The notes: a model not told the origin generated them from the letters alone. A stretch of 64,000 nucleotides of DNA from Chelydra serpentina (GCA_037349315.1 JBAIAC010000128.1:310001-374000), one strand, 5' to 3'; positions 8,628-19,360 are shown, counted from the first letter of the stretch. Translations and numbers: made by a program.

Positions 8628-9660
8628 AGTGACACGGGGTGGCCACGTGGGGTAACGCACACAGCGTCTCTCTCAGAGAGCAACAGTGACACTGGGTGGC
8701 CACGTGGGGTAATGCACACAGCGTCTCTCTCAGAGAGCAACAGGGACACTGGGTGGCCACGTGGGGTAATGCACACAGCGTCTCTCTCAGAGAGCGACAG
8801 TGACATCGGGTGGCCACGTGGGGTAATGCACACAGCCTGTCTCTCAGAGAGCAACAGTGACACCAGGTGGCCACGTGGGGTAATGCACACAGCGTCTCTC
8901 TCAGAGAGTAACAGTGACACCGGGTGGCCACGTGGGGTAATGCACACAGCATCTCTCTCAGAGAGCAACAGTGACACCGGGTGGCCACGGGTAATGCACA
9001 CAGCATCTCTCTCAGAGAGCGACAGTGACATCGGGTGGCCACGTGGGGTAATGCACACAGCCTGTCTCTCAGAGAGCAACAGTGACACCGGGTGGCCACG
9101 TGGGGTAACGCACACAGCGTCTCTCTCAGAGAGCAACAGTGACACCGGGTGGCCACGTGGGGTAATGCACACAGCGTCTCTCTCAGAGAGCAACAGTGAC
9201 ACCGGGTGGCCACGTGGGGTAATGCACACAGCGTCTCTCTCAGAGAGCAACAGTGACACCACGTGGCCATGTGGGGTAATGCACACAGCATCTCTCTCAG
9301 AGAGCGACAGTGACACCGGTTGGCCACGTGGGGTAATGCACACAGCGTCTCTCTCAGAGAGCAACAGTGACACCACGTGGCCATGTGGGGTAATGCACAC
9401 AGCGTCTCTCTCAGAGAGCAACAGTGACACCGGGTGGCCACGTGGGGTAATGCACACAGCGTCTCTCTCAGAGAGCGACAGTGACACCGGTTGGCCACGT
9501 GGGGTAATGCACACAGCGTCTCTCTCAGAGAGCAACAGTGACACCACGTGGCCATGTGGGGTAATGCACACAGCGTCTCTCTCAGAGAGCAACAGTGACA
9601 CTGGGTGGCCACGTGGGGTAATGCACACAGCGTCTCTCAGAGAGCAACAGTGACACCGGG
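8628..9660 (+). repeat. 57-bp minisatellite, array 1 (about 18 units)
   Basis: Tandem units of 57 bp each contain GGCCACGTGGGG, an ATGCACACAGCG block and CTCTCTCAGAGAG. Single units are shortened (near 8990 and 9630). Because 57 is 19 codons, several frames stay open on both strands, giving false long ORFs. It is bounded on the left by initiator-tRNA flank and on the right by an AT-rich TATATATA segment shared with array 3. Confidence 0.97.
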
Positions 9661-10360
9661 TATATATATTCTCTATATATTTATAAGCAACACCCCATAA
9701 AGCCTTATGGGGCACACTGTCACACACCCCTCCACCCACAGACACACACACCCCACACACCCCTACACCTCTCCTGGTGCTGGGAGGGGAACAGGGGAAA
9801 GGACAAAAGAAGTAAGAGGTGAAGAGAAAGGAGGGAGGGATGGAGGAAAAGGTCAAACAAAAAGGACAAACCCTAATGTCCCCAGTGATTCTGAGGGACA
9901 AAATCCCAAGTGGGGAATTAAATTCTGCCACCTGAAGCTACTGTTTTCCATGCCTAGAATTCAGCTGGCACCAGATGGATCAGACTGAACAGGTTCCAAA
10001 CGTCTTGGAGGCTCTTACCTTCTAACCAGGGACGTCTGTTTTCTAGGAAAGTCCGTAAAAGGAAAGGAGAAAACTCCAACGGGGTTCCTCCTCGCGCTCA
10101 CGTACGTGAACCCTAATACTCTCTCTGTCCTCCAAGAGAGACTTCGACAAGGAGACTTGCTGAAGCAAAGCCACAGGGGTCTCCGAGGTTTCCCTGGCCC
10201 TGCGCCCCTGCCCTGACCTGGCTAATGTCAGCATCTCTCTGTGAGGTCACCGCCTCCCCACCACCTTTGACCAATAGGCTGAGGTCCTGCAAAAGGCCTT
10301 TGTGATGTCACTGCCACACCCCTCCCCTGCCGTGCTAATGTCCTGCCACTGGCCAGACAC
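9661..10360 (+). repeat. Array right flank, duplicated at 34720-35400
   Basis: An AT-rich start, a short CA run, a GGGAACAGGGGAAAGGACAA block and a GTCCGTAAAAGGAAAGGAG block are all repeated in the same order and strand at 34.7-35.4 kb. No gene is visible. Confidence 0.9.
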
Positions 10361-10489
10361 TTGGGAGGTTTGAGCGACTCCCTGGGGATCACCCCACTCA
10401 ATGAGTGTTCATTCTAGGAAGCAAGCCGGCTAGACAGTAAAACATCAGGGGCTGCTCCCAATGCTACACTCACTTTTTCAGAAATTAGT

Positions 10490-11445
10490 AGACTTTATGG
10501 TCAGACGAGACCATTAGAGCATCTAATCTGACCCCCTGCATCTCACAGGCCTCCTGTGTACCACAAGAGCTACTTTTGGGGCAAACACATTCCAGAAAGG
10601 CATCTAGTCTTCATTAAATGACACCAAGAGTTGGAGAATCTACCACTTCCCTTGGTACCTTGTTCCTGTGGTGAATCATCCTCGCTGTTCAATAATCCTC
10701 CCTGATTTGTAATTTGTCTCTTTTTACCTTCCAGCCATTGGGTCTTGTTATGTCTTTCTCTGCGAGATTAAAGAGCCCTTTAATGCCCAATATTGTCTCT
10801 CCATTAAGGCACTTCAACACTTCAATGAAGTCACCTTTCAATCTTCTTTTGAGAAGCTAAACAGGTGGAGCTCTTTCAATAGCTCACTCGAAGGCATTTT
10901 TCTCCAGACCTCAGAACATTTGGTGGCTGTTTGCTGCTCCAGCTCCAATTTCTCAACAGCTTTTTCAAATGAGGACACCAAAACTGGATGCAGTATTCCA
11001 ATATCAGCCTCTCTGATGCTGTGTCCCCCCCCCGCCCCATCCTATTCACGGCTCTGCTCAAACGTCTCATGATGGCTTTAGCCCTGTTCACCACACTGGG
11101 AGCTCATGTTGAGTGGCTTCTCCACTATGGCCCCTCAATCCTTTCCAGAGTCACTGCTTTCCTAGATACACTTCCCCATTCTGTAGGTGTGGCCGGCATG
11201 CCTTGTTGCTAGGTATCGGACTTTGCATTTGGATCTGGTCAAACTTGTTTCCTTTGAATGGGCCCAGCTTGCCGAATGAGCCAGATCGCTCTGTATCACT
11301 GCCCTCTCCTCATCAGTAATTACCACTCTGACGGTATTTTGTCACCCACCAATCTTATCAGCAGTTTTCTCCCAATTCATTGATAAAAAATATTTTCAAA
11401 AATAGACCTTGAGAGCTTCTTCAGACCCTTAGTCCCCAGGTCTCT
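10490..11445 (-). mobile_element. CR1 LINE fragment (3' half)
   Basis: The minus strand carries the CR1 3' region. It has a degenerate reverse-transcriptase C-terminus (an open piece at 10876-11094 with a YCIQFWCPHLKK-like motif) and the 3' UTR pattern ending in GGTCAGATTAGATG-type sequence. It is absent from the paralogous segment at 35.4 kb and lies within the 1.65 kb found only in this copy. Confidence 0.8.
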
Positions 11446-12003
11446 CCGAGATGGCTGAGCGTGTGGTCTCCTCCCGCGCCTGACTAGCCTCTGCCCTGAG
11501 AATGATGCATCCAGCTCACTGTGTGCACAGCCAGGGACATCCTGCTAACCCCGCAGTGTCGACAGGATGATGTTAACACGGCTCTCGGGCCAGCCCTTCC
11601 CTCCTGCAGGCTGGACGCGTGGGGCGGGGATGGAGAAAGAGGAAATCTTTAACCTGCAATCCGAACCCATTGCTTACCTGGGGCTGCTGCAGAACCACGG
11701 TGACATGAGAGGTATCCATGGGAATAGCAGAGCCCTCCTTTTAAAACTGATGGGCGCATCCCCCCCCCCCGCCCCGCTGGCTAGTCACTTGGGGAGCAGA
11801 GCGGCAACAGCAGCAGCAAACCCTCAGGTCCGATCACAGGCCACTGGGCACCACCGCCAGCCCCACGGACCATGGGGAAGTTAGCCCAGCGTCTGATCTC
11901 AGGGACGGGCACCCACGGACCCACAGCCGCTCATCCTGCCCTGCGCAGCTCCCCCCAGATGAGGTGGATCGCTGCCAGCCCGGGGGAGAGACGCTCCCCA
12001 GCG
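11446..12003. other. No gene seen
   Basis: This is moderately GC-rich sequence with no tRNA, repeat or coding pattern that I recognise. It is part of the segment missing at 35.4 kb. Confidence 0.6.
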
Positions 12004-12256
12004 AGGGTGACCAGATGTCCTGATTTTCTAGGGCCACTTACACTATTTGGGGCTTTGTCTTATATAGGCACCAATTACCCCCCACCTAGGGTGACCAGAC
12101 AGCAAGGGTGGAAAATTGGGACAGGGGTGGGGGGTAATAGGAGCCTATATAAAGAAAAGACCCTAAGATTGGGACTGTCCCTGTACAAGTGGGACATCTG
12201 GTCACCCCACCCACCCCCTGTCCTGGTTTTTCCCACACAGTCTCTGGTCACCCTGT
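12004..12256 (+). mobile_element. Nested hAT-like MITEs
   Basis: An outer copy starts AGGGTGACCAGATG at 12004. It is interrupted at about 12087 by an inner copy in opposite orientation (to about 12208) and resumes with CCTGTCCTGG to end in CTGGTCACCCTG at 12256. The same nested pair is at 35405-35635, so the nesting predates the segmental duplication. Confidence 0.8.
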
Positions 12257-12866
12257 CCCCAGCCCAGCCAGCTGGGGGTGGTAATTCCAGCCGGCCCCTG
12301 TTGCTTGGGCTGGCTGCCGAGGAAGTGACTTACTTTCATTTTTACTTCCTCAGCACGCAGCCCCCCCGGCCCCCCCCCCCAGCACCTTACCCAACCCAGC
12401 CCTGCCGGAGGGGAGGGGGGAGAGAAGGGGGCTCCGTGTGGGGGAGGGGAAAGGGGGGTACTCTGTAGGGGGGGAGAAGAATGGACGTTATGGGGGGCAA
12501 CAAAGGACACTGCCAGAGCCACCCAGCCTGCCTCCCCTCACGCCGGGGGAGAGTCACACTCACAGGTGAGCTCCTCCCCCGCTTCCCAGAGACCCCAGCA
12601 GCCAATCCCCTCCCCAGACTGTGCTGCAGGCAGCGCATTGGGCTCTCTCTAGGACCCAGCGCTGCTCTTACCTGCCCCACAGCTTCCCGTCCCTCCCGGC
12701 TCCCTGCAGAGTGTCTGGTGCCCCAGGCAGAGCGGTGCCCTACGTGCCCGTCTGTTCTGCCCATGGCTAAGGACGGCCCTGCCCCCACCTCTCTGCGAGA
12801 TCTACGGCTCCTTCCTGCAGCTGGGGATGGACCGACATGCCCTGAGCTACTCCAGCTGGTTCAATC
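12257..12866 (+). repeat. Duplicated segment, second copy at 35636-36250
   Basis: This is G/C-rich sequence with two G-rich tracts near 12405-12480. It is closely similar along its length to the region at 35.6-36.2 kb. No conserved start, splice signal or domain supports the open frames across it. Confidence 0.8.
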
Positions 12867-13190
12867 TGCCCCACAGGTCACCCCAGCACCCGCTCCCTGC
12901 TCTGCCCCACAGGTCACCCCAGCACCCGCTCCCTGCTCTGCCCCACAGGTCACCCCAGCACCCGCTCCCTGCTCTGCCCCACAGGTCACCCCAGCACCCG
13001 CTCCCTGCTCTGCCCCACAGGTCACCCCAGCGCCCGCTCCCTGCTCTGCCCCACAGGTCACCCCAGCACCCGCTCCCTCCTCTGCCCCACAGGTCACCCC
13101 AGCACCCGCTCCCTGCTCTGCCCCACAGGTCACCCCAGCACCCGCTCCCTGCTCTGCCCCACAGGTCACCCCAGCACCCGCTCCCTGCTC
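12867..13190 (+). repeat. 36-bp minisatellite, nine units
   Basis: Nine near-perfect copies of a 36-bp unit (CCACAGGTCACCCCAGCACC followed by CGCTCCCTGCTCTGCC) occur here. The paralogous site at about 36252-36288 has one unit. Thirty-six bases are 12 codons, so the frames stay open without selection. Confidence 0.97.
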
Positions 13191-13640
13191 CGGCTCCTCT
13201 CACAGAGCCCAGGGCCAGGCTCCAGCCGCTGTCCAAACCGTCTCCACCAGGGAGATCGTCCCTTCTCCTGCCACCGCGACTTCTCCTGACACCCGCGTCC
13301 CACCAGCTCACCCAGACAGGGAGGCTTTTCCGTACAGGAGCCAGAGCTCCCCCTGGAGCTGTGGAACTCACTGCCACATGACAGAGGAGATCACAGGCCA
13401 GAACGACATGCAAAGCTCAGCTCTTCCACGGAGCCATCCTCAGCCAGCAATTCCCCCTCACCGACAGCCCCAGCAAAACCCTTTGAGCCACCAGCCTGCT
13501 TCTCCCACAGCTAGGAGGCCCCAGTCAATCAAGCAGGTGAGGAAACACCAGGCGTTAAAGCCAGGCCTGCGGCCACATCCCGCCCGCTGCCAGTGCACCT
13601 TACAGAAGTGTCGGCATCCCTTGTCAGCGAGGTAACTGGG
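13191..13640 (+). repeat. Duplicated segment, second copy at 36289-36740
   Basis: This continues the duplicated block to the AGTGTCGGCATCCC stretch, where the two copies diverge. No gene is seen. Confidence 0.8.
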
Positions 13641-14160
13641 CAGGTCAGACTGAGTTTGCTGCAAAAAGCTCCAGGCCTCTCGTCGAGGTGGTTTTATTTT
13701 GTCACCAAAACAGGGCAGTTTTGTCTCCAGACGTGGCATTGCCATGTGTGCACCAGCCAAAAGGAGGCGACTGAGGGAGCGTCGTGTGTTTTTCACACGC
13801 CTGAGCAATATAATGATGCTGAAATAACTTTGTAGTGCAGACCTGGCCAAAGATTCACACACACACAGATTGCCAGGAAAACTTCCCCTGCTCCTCTGCT
13901 TTGCAGAATCCCTTATTTCACACTCCCCAGCCAGGAAAAGCAGCGTGGGCTCGTGCACCCAGTCAGCCCATGTGAGCTTTCTTACTTCTCTTGCTCTTTC
14001 TTAGCAAGGGGAAGGAAAGAAGCTCCCCTTCGAGCTGGAGTCACAAGGGCAACGTAAGGATGACTTCCTGGGAGCCGGCTCCAGTTCTTTGCTCTGCCAG
14101 CTGAAGCACTGAAGAGCTGCCACCACTTTCTCAACCTTCGCCACCCAGTATGAGAGGTGA
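13641..14160 (+). repeat. Thr/Val flank blocks before array 2
   Basis: This contains the ACACACGCCTGAGCAATA-type block also near 3.2 and 38.6 kb. It is followed from about 13980 by the Val 5' block (CTTGCTCTTTCTTAGCAAGG, GAGCTGGAGTCACAAGGGCAA). No gene is present. Confidence 0.7.
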
Positions 14161-15841
14161 GCCACCCGGTGTCACTGTTGCTCTCTGAGATAGATGCTGT
14201 GTGCATTACCCCACGTGGCCATCCGCTGTCACTGTTGCTCTCTGAGAGAGATGCTGTGTGCATTACCACACGTGGCCATCCGGTGTCACTGTTGCTCTCT
14301 GTGAGAGACACTGTGTGCGTTACCCCATGTGGCCACCCGGTGTCACTGTTGCTCTCTGAGAGAGACGCTGTGTGTGTTACCCCACGTGGCCACCCGGTGT
14401 CACTGTTGCTCTCTGAGAGAGACGCTGTGTGCATTACCCCACGTGTCCACTCGGTGTCACTGTTGCTCTCTGAGAGAGACGCTGTGTGCATTACCCCACG
14501 TGGCCACCCGGTGTCACTGTTGCTCTCTGTGAGAGACGCTGTGTGCATTACCCCACGTGGCCACCCGGTGTCACTGTTGCTCTCTGAGAGAGACGCTGTG
14601 TGCGTTACCCCATGTGGCCACCCGGTGTCACTGTTGCTCTCTGAGAGAGACGCTGTGTGCATTACCCCACGTGGCCACCCGGTGTCACTGTTGCTCTCTG
14701 AGAGAGACGCTGTGTGCATTACCCCACGTGTCCACTCGGTGTCACTGTTGCTCTCTGAGAGAGACGCTGTGTGCATTACCCCACGTGGCCACTCGGTGTC
14801 ACTGTTGCTCTCTGAGAGAGACGCTGTGTGCATTACCCCACGTGGCCACTCGGTGTCACTCTTGCTCTCTGAGAGAGACGCTGTGTGCATTACCTCACGT
14901 GGCCACCCGGTGTCACTGTTGCTCTCTGAGAGAGACGCTGTGTGTATTACCCCACGTGGCCACCCGGTGTCACTGTTGCTCTCTGAGGGAGATGCTGTGT
15001 GCATTACCCCACGTGGCCACTCGGTGTCACTGTTGCTCTCTGAGAGAGACGCTGTGTGTATTACCCCACGTGGCCACCCGGTGTCACTGTTGCTCTCTGA
15101 GGGAGATGCTGTGTGCATTACCCCACGTGGCCACCAGGTGTCACTGTTGCTCTCTGAGAGAGACGCTGTGTGCTTTACCCCACGTGGCCACCCGGTGTCA
15201 CTGTTGCTCTCTGAGAGAGACGCTGTGTGTATTACCCCACGTGGCCACTCGGTGTCACTGTTGCTCTCTGAGAGAGACGCTGTGTGTATTACCCCACGTG
15301 GCCACCCGGTGTCACTGTTGCTCTCTGAGGGAGATGCTGTGTGCATTACCCCACGTGGCCACCAGGTGTCACTGTTGCTCTCTGAGAGAGACGCTGTGTG
15401 CTTTACCCCACGTGGCCACCCGGTGTCACTGTTGCTCTCTGAGAGAGACGCTGTGTGTATTACCCCACGTGGCCACCCGGTGTCACTGTTGCTCTCTGAG
15501 AGAGACGCTGTGTGCATTATCCCACGTGGCCACCCGGTGTCACTGTTGCTCTCTGAGAGAGACGCTGTGTGCATTACCCCACGTGGCCACCTGGTGTCAC
15601 TGTTGCTCTCTGAGAGAGACGCTGTGTGCATTACCCCACGTGGCCACCTGGTGTCACTGTTGCTCTCTCAGAGAGACGCTGTGTGCATTACCCCACGTGG
15701 CCACCTGGTGTCACTGTTGCTCTCTGAGAGAGACGCTGTGTGCATTACCCCACGTGGCCACTCGGTGTCACTGTTGCTCTCTGAGAGAGACGCTGTGTGC
15801 ATTACCCCACGTGGCCACCCGGTGTCACTGTTGCTCTCTGA
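14161..15841 (-). repeat. 57-bp minisatellite, array 2 (about 29 units)
   Basis: This is the largest array, inverted relative to array 1, with units reading GTGTCACTGTTGCTCTCTGA on the plus strand. Higher-order repetition is visible: groups of units near 14.9-15.4 kb share the same variants (GGGAGATGCTG, CACCAGG, GTGCTTTACC), a sign of multi-unit duplication. It ends 26 bp before a tRNA-Val variant. Confidence 0.97.
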
Positions 15842-15867
15842 GGGGAGGGGCAGATCCCTGTAGCAGA

Positions 15868-15939
15868 GTTTCTCTAGTGTCTGGTTATCACATTTGCCTG
15901 ACATGCAAAAGGGCCCTGGCTTTAAACCAGGCAGAAAGA
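15868..15939 (+). tRNA. tRNA-Val-like, anticodon GAC, array-linked
   Basis: The body matches tRNA-Val, but the loop reads CTGACAT, so the anticodon is GAC instead of AAC. The stem TTTGC/GCAAA and acceptor GTTTCTC/CAGAAAG are mostly paired. The D loop is one base short and the B box is altered to GGCTTTAAACC, which may weaken TFIIIC binding. A TTTT run follows within about 10 bases. It may be a pseudogene. Confidence 0.75.
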
Positions 15940-16121
15940 TGACGTTTTACATTTTTCAGGTCTCTTAGCTGCCCAGCGAGGTGCTCCCCTTTTGCCCACT
16001 GGGATCACCCCAACCCCTGCAGGACAGAGGGTGGGGAAATGAGCTGAGAAAGCTGCTGTTTCCGGCCCTCTTTTTCTTGGCTACTTTCTCTTCTCCTCAA
16101 ACTGGTGAGTTTCTCATGTGA

Positions 16122-16194
16122 GCCTGGCTAGCTCAGGTGGTCGAGCATCAGAATTTTAATCTGAGGGTCCAGGGTTCAAGTCCCTGGTCAGGCG
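16122..16194 (+). tRNA. tRNA-Lys(TTT)
   Basis: The cloverleaf is complete with acceptor GCCTGGC/GTCAGGC, stem TCAGA/TCTGA and T arm CAGGG TTCAAGT CCCTG. Loop position 32 is A instead of C (ATTTTAA). A TTTT lies about 15 bases downstream. It heads a Lys-Gln module repeated at 20.9 kb and inverted at 2.5-3.0 kb. Confidence 0.88.
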
Positions 16195-16525
16195 TAGGGG
16201 GGTTTCATTTTCCCCTCTGGTATCCCTCAAGAACTTCAAGAGTCAGCTCTTCAGTACCTTCCTTGATGTTACTTTTTTCTTTTCAGGACTTGGGCTTTCC
16301 TAGGAAGGGCCATTTACTGCCTGGGACTGAAGGGGCAAATTCCTCACACGCCCACTGGCCTCACAGTCTGGAGGAAGAAAGGCTTCTGGGTCTACAGCAA
16401 ACCGCTGTGTGCCGACTTGCTGAGCAAATGCAGGGCTGGCCAGAGACGCCATAAAGCCCTTGAGGAAGGAAGGCAAATTATTGTTCACACAGGCTCTTCT
16501 ATAGCAGATGTCAAAAAAGTGCTCT

Positions 16526-16596
16526 GGTCCCATGGTGTAAGGGCAGCACTCAGGGCTTTGAATGCTGCAATCTGAGTTCAAGTCTCGGTGGGACCT
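16526..16596 (+). tRNA. tRNA-Gln(TTG), anticodon stem weakened
   Basis: Acceptor GGTCCCA/TGGGACC and T arm are intact, and the loop CTTTGAA gives TTG. The anticodon stem CAGGG against TGCTG has a G-G mismatch, unlike the copy at 21.3 kb. A TTTT lies about 12 bases downstream. Confidence 0.75.
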
Positions 16597-16599
16597 TGG

Positions 16600-17343
16600 G
16601 GCAGCTCTTTTGCCTCCTAACACTCCTGGGTGTTCCAAGGCTTCGTCCTGCTCTCTCCAATGACGTGGGAGCCTGTCTTTTCCCGGCTCGCTGCTGGGAC
16701 TTGAGCGCCAAAGGGGACGTTTGATCCAGAAGGCTGGTCGTGACGGGATCCTGTAGGTAGGGGTGTGAGCTCCATTTCCAGAGGGAACCTTCACCCCACT
16801 CCCAACAAGATACTTGTCCATGGGATCACTGTAGGGGGCTGGGTGCCCCTTTGTCTTTTCTCTCTCTAGGACAGCCCAGGGTGCCTATAACTGGGGCATC
16901 TGAGCAGCCAGGACCTTCTGTGGAGCTGCCATTTCCCTTCCCCTTCTAGGGTCTCATCTGTCATTGACTCCAGCCTTTTTCTATCCATCCTCAGCACCAT
17001 CCCAACCCAGATGCACTCGCCTTGAAAAGACAGTGTCCCATGGTGGGTGTAAATCACTGACCTCTCTGAGCACTGACTGCCCCTCCGTTTGCTGACCTCT
17101 CAGTCTATGCAGATGGGACCTTTCCCTCCTGTACCCTTCTCCTTCCTCATCCGCCGTCATCCCAAGCAGCACAGCGGGTGGGAATCTTAAAAGTACCCAG
17201 GTGACTTAGGAGCAGAAACCCCCACAGGCCTTCCCTGCAATTGGCACTTGCCCCTCACTGAGCAGGACTGAAACTCACGCAGGGAGACTGCTGGGGAGCC
17301 TCCCCTCTGGGCGTGAGCAAAGCAGCAGGGTGAAAAGAGAACT
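16600..17343. other. Gln 3' flank and Ala 3' flank, no further gene
   Basis: 16600-16740 repeats the flank at 21.4-21.5 kb. 17200-17343 repeats the Ala flank at 31.4 kb. Between them I see no gene. Confidence 0.6.
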
Positions 17344-17415
17344 TGGAGATGCTGGGGATTGAACCCAGGGCCTCATACATGCAAAGCATGCGCTCTACCA
17401 CTGAGCTACATCCCC
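17344..17415 (-). tRNA. tRNA-Ala(TGC)
   Basis: The cloverleaf is intact. Acceptor GGGGATG pairs with CATCTCC by one G-T, stem CATGC pairs with GTATG around TTTGCAT, and the B box is GGGTTCAATCC. TTTT follows about 10 bases downstream. It closely matches vertebrate Ala(TGC). Confidence 0.92.
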
Positions 17416-17419
17416 AGAC

Positions 17420-18060
17420 GGGGTGTGTTTGCTCTGGGTTACACTCAGAGCCCTCCTGTCTACAGAGCATCCAGTGGCCTCACAGCAGCATGGGGGACAC
17501 AGTCCCTGCTCTGAGGCCGATCCTGCTGTCCTGAAGGCTGCTGTTCTTTGGGGTCACTTTGCAGCACAGTAGCAGCAGTTGGGTTTTCCCCGAGGCCCTG
17601 AGATTTTCAGGGTCCTTTTTTCCCTCCACCTGGAGTGAACTCAGCTTCTCCCCCATCCCAGACACTCCATGAAATAACAACAGCAGCACTAAGGAGAAGG
17701 GGAGGGAACATCTCACTGGCAGGGCTGGATGGGCCCAGGGCCCCCTGCTCGTCCATTGGTTCCATTGCAGAAGAGGACGGGTCCAGGGAATTTGCCCCCC
17801 TGCTTTGCACAAGGGACAGACACAGATCTCGCTGTTCCTGGGTCTGTGCAAAGAAAATGGTGCTTCTGTCTGAAAGAGAGGCGGGAAATGGCCCCATGGT
17901 GGGACAATATCCTCAGGATTAAGAGCAAAGGACTCAGGCTGAGAACCGATTTAACTCCACTCACCTGGGATTTAACAAATTGTCTTCCATGGAGACACTG
18001 GGACCTTGTGACATTGCTCCAGACTCGGGGGGTTGGGCTGATTTAACTCCCTGGCCGGCC
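17420..18060. other. No gene seen; Ala-module flank
   Basis: 17560-17690 is shared with 32160-32270 (the stretch with CAGGGTCCTTTTTTCCCTCC). The rest has no recognisable feature. Confidence 0.6.
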
Positions 18061-18159
18061 GCCGCCTCAGCCACCTCTTGCCCCATGGCCTAGGCTCTCG
18101 GCCCTCTGCTGATTGCTCCTTGCTGGATTGCCCAGAGCAAAAAGGAAGACGTGCAGGTC

Positions 18160-18231
18160 TAGCATACGATGGTTTTGATCCATCAGCCACTGGGTTTCGG
18201 GCCCAGCCCACTTCTGCTGCGCCCCCCTGCT
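18160..18231 (-). pseudogene. tRNA-iMet pseudogene, anticodon changed to CGA
   Basis: The body is that of the initiator tRNA (AGCAGGG start, GGATCAAAACC T loop) but the loop reads CCCGAAA, anticodon CGA (a Ser codon reader). Several arms have changes (GCAGCAGAAGTGG D arm, CGTATGCT acceptor). It is the inverted counterpart of the plus-strand locus at 37707. Confidence 0.8.
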
Positions 18232-18346
18232 GGGTCTTCAGCCCCAGCTCCAGCGTCCGGCCTAGCGCCCTGTGAGCTCCAGCGCTGGCAGGGAGATGCG
18301 CCGGCTGCTCGGAGCAGCCTTGGTAACAGCAGTTTTGTTTCTGTGT

Positions 18347-18420
18347 GTCTCTGTGGCGCAATGGGTCAGCGCATTCGGCTGTTAACCGAAAGGCTGGTGG
18401 TTCGAGCCCACCCAGGGATG
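18347..18420 (+). tRNA. tRNA-Asn(GTT)
   Basis: The gene is complete with acceptor GTCTCTG/CAGGGAT, stem TTCGG/CCGAA around CTGTTAA, and B box GGTTCGAGCCC. TTTT follows about 12 bases downstream. It is the inverted partner of 37510-37583. Confidence 0.93.
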
Positions 18421-19287
18421 GGAATAACCTGATTTTGCTTCTTAAGGGCCGGTTTAGCTGCCTCAAAGATGCCTCCCAGCAGCTGGTTTCCCAGGGCCCC
18501 TGCCCAGCCCCCTGCACCGCTCCCTGCCAGGGCCAGAGCTCGCAAGGCACCAGCCTGGAGCCAGGGCCGCTGGGTGCTGCTTACGAAAAGCCAGCAGAGG
18601 GACACAGGGGAACTGTGCTGTGCCCATAACACAGAGGTGGATTAATCAAACCCTCTTCTGCTAGCACCGGGCCTCCCGCTTCCTACCCTGGGCCTGCAAG
18701 CGAGGGGGCGGCTTGCACAGCGCCAAGAGTCTCACCTGTGAGGCAGGAGGCGGCTGACGCCCGCAGCCTGCTGGGGAGCTCCCAGAAGTGATTAAGGGAC
18801 AGAGACTCCTAAGTGCCCAGAGTAACTAGGGTTTGGGGTTCACGAGGCCGGTAAGGGGGTCGCTATGTCGGCCTTGTAACCCTGGGTGTCAGGTCGCTGT
18901 GCAGCTTTGATCTAGAGCTCTGATCCCAACGACCGACCAGCAGCCCACAGCCTCCCCCTGGGTCTGCCCCACCTGGTTACTCCTCACAGGCTGACCTGAC
19001 CCCCCTTCCAGCCCTGGATTCGCCCCTTAATCATCCTACTGCCACTTGGAGCGACAGACATAGAGGTGCTGACGGAGGGAGGGGTGACTCTGGGATGGGG
19101 TTCTTCTCTAAAGATGGCTGCAGAAAGGTGGGGCTCAGCTCTGACAGCGACCTGCCCAGTTGCCTCGCTGACAGGGGATGTGACATTTCTGTAAGGCGCA
19201 TAAAGCGGGTATTTGGCTTCCTAGCGAATGTGAGGAATGTGCATTTGGGAGAGGGAATTTCTATCCCTCCAACACCTGTACATCAGG
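18421..19287 (+). repeat. Asn/Met module, inverted copy of 36730-37500
   Basis: The sequence runs antiparallel to 36.7-37.5 kb, including the stretch GCTATGTCGGCCTTGTAACC. Its outer end (18990-19200, with AAGATGGCTGCAGAAAGGTG) also has a third copy at 60210-60420. It contains one further Met pseudogene. Confidence 0.85.
18593..18663 (+). pseudogene. tRNA-iMet(CAT) variant with degenerate T arm
   Basis: The acceptor AGCAGAG and the CCCATAA loop are kept, and the anticodon stem has a compensated pair change (CTGTG with CACAG, in place of CTGGG with CCCAG). The T arm is one base short overall and does not pair, so it is probably not functional. The inverted partner at 37258-37328 has the same stem. 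Confidence 0.75.
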
Positions 19288-19360
19288 GTCCCAGTGGGCT
19301 AATGGATAAGGGATTGGCTTCCAAAGCCAGAGAGTGTGGATTCAAGCCCCATCTGGGGTG
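19288..19360 (+). tRNA. Arg(CCT)-type tRNA carrying a Trp anticodon CCA
   Basis: The body (GTCCCAG acceptor, TGGGCTAATGGATAAGG D arm) is that of tRNA-Arg(CCT), as in the minus-strand gene at 60046. The loop reads TTCCAAA, so the anticodon is CCA. Acceptor and anticodon stems pair fully allowing G-T, and the T stem has one mismatch. It may be a charged misreading tRNA or a silent variant; this cannot be decided from sequence. Confidence 0.75.

Noticed and set aside
8628..9660. CRISPR-like direct repeats
   Set aside because: Units are contiguous without spacers and the DNA is vertebrate.
8365..9931. Very long open frames on both strands over the 57-bp array (also at 14-16, 34-35 and 44-45 kb)
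   Set aside because: The unit is 57 bp, exactly 19 codons, so any stop-free unit gives long frames in several phases. There is no splice pattern, start context or domain, and frames are open on both strands at once.
11440..11510. GAGATGGCTGAGCGTGTGGTC as an A-box-like tRNA start
   Set aside because: No B box follows and no stem forms.
12481..13635. Open frame of 384 codons with a repeated 12-residue motif
   Set aside because: The motif is the 36-bp minisatellite read in frame. The duplicate at 36.2 kb has one unit and other frame changes, so no coding constraint is visible.
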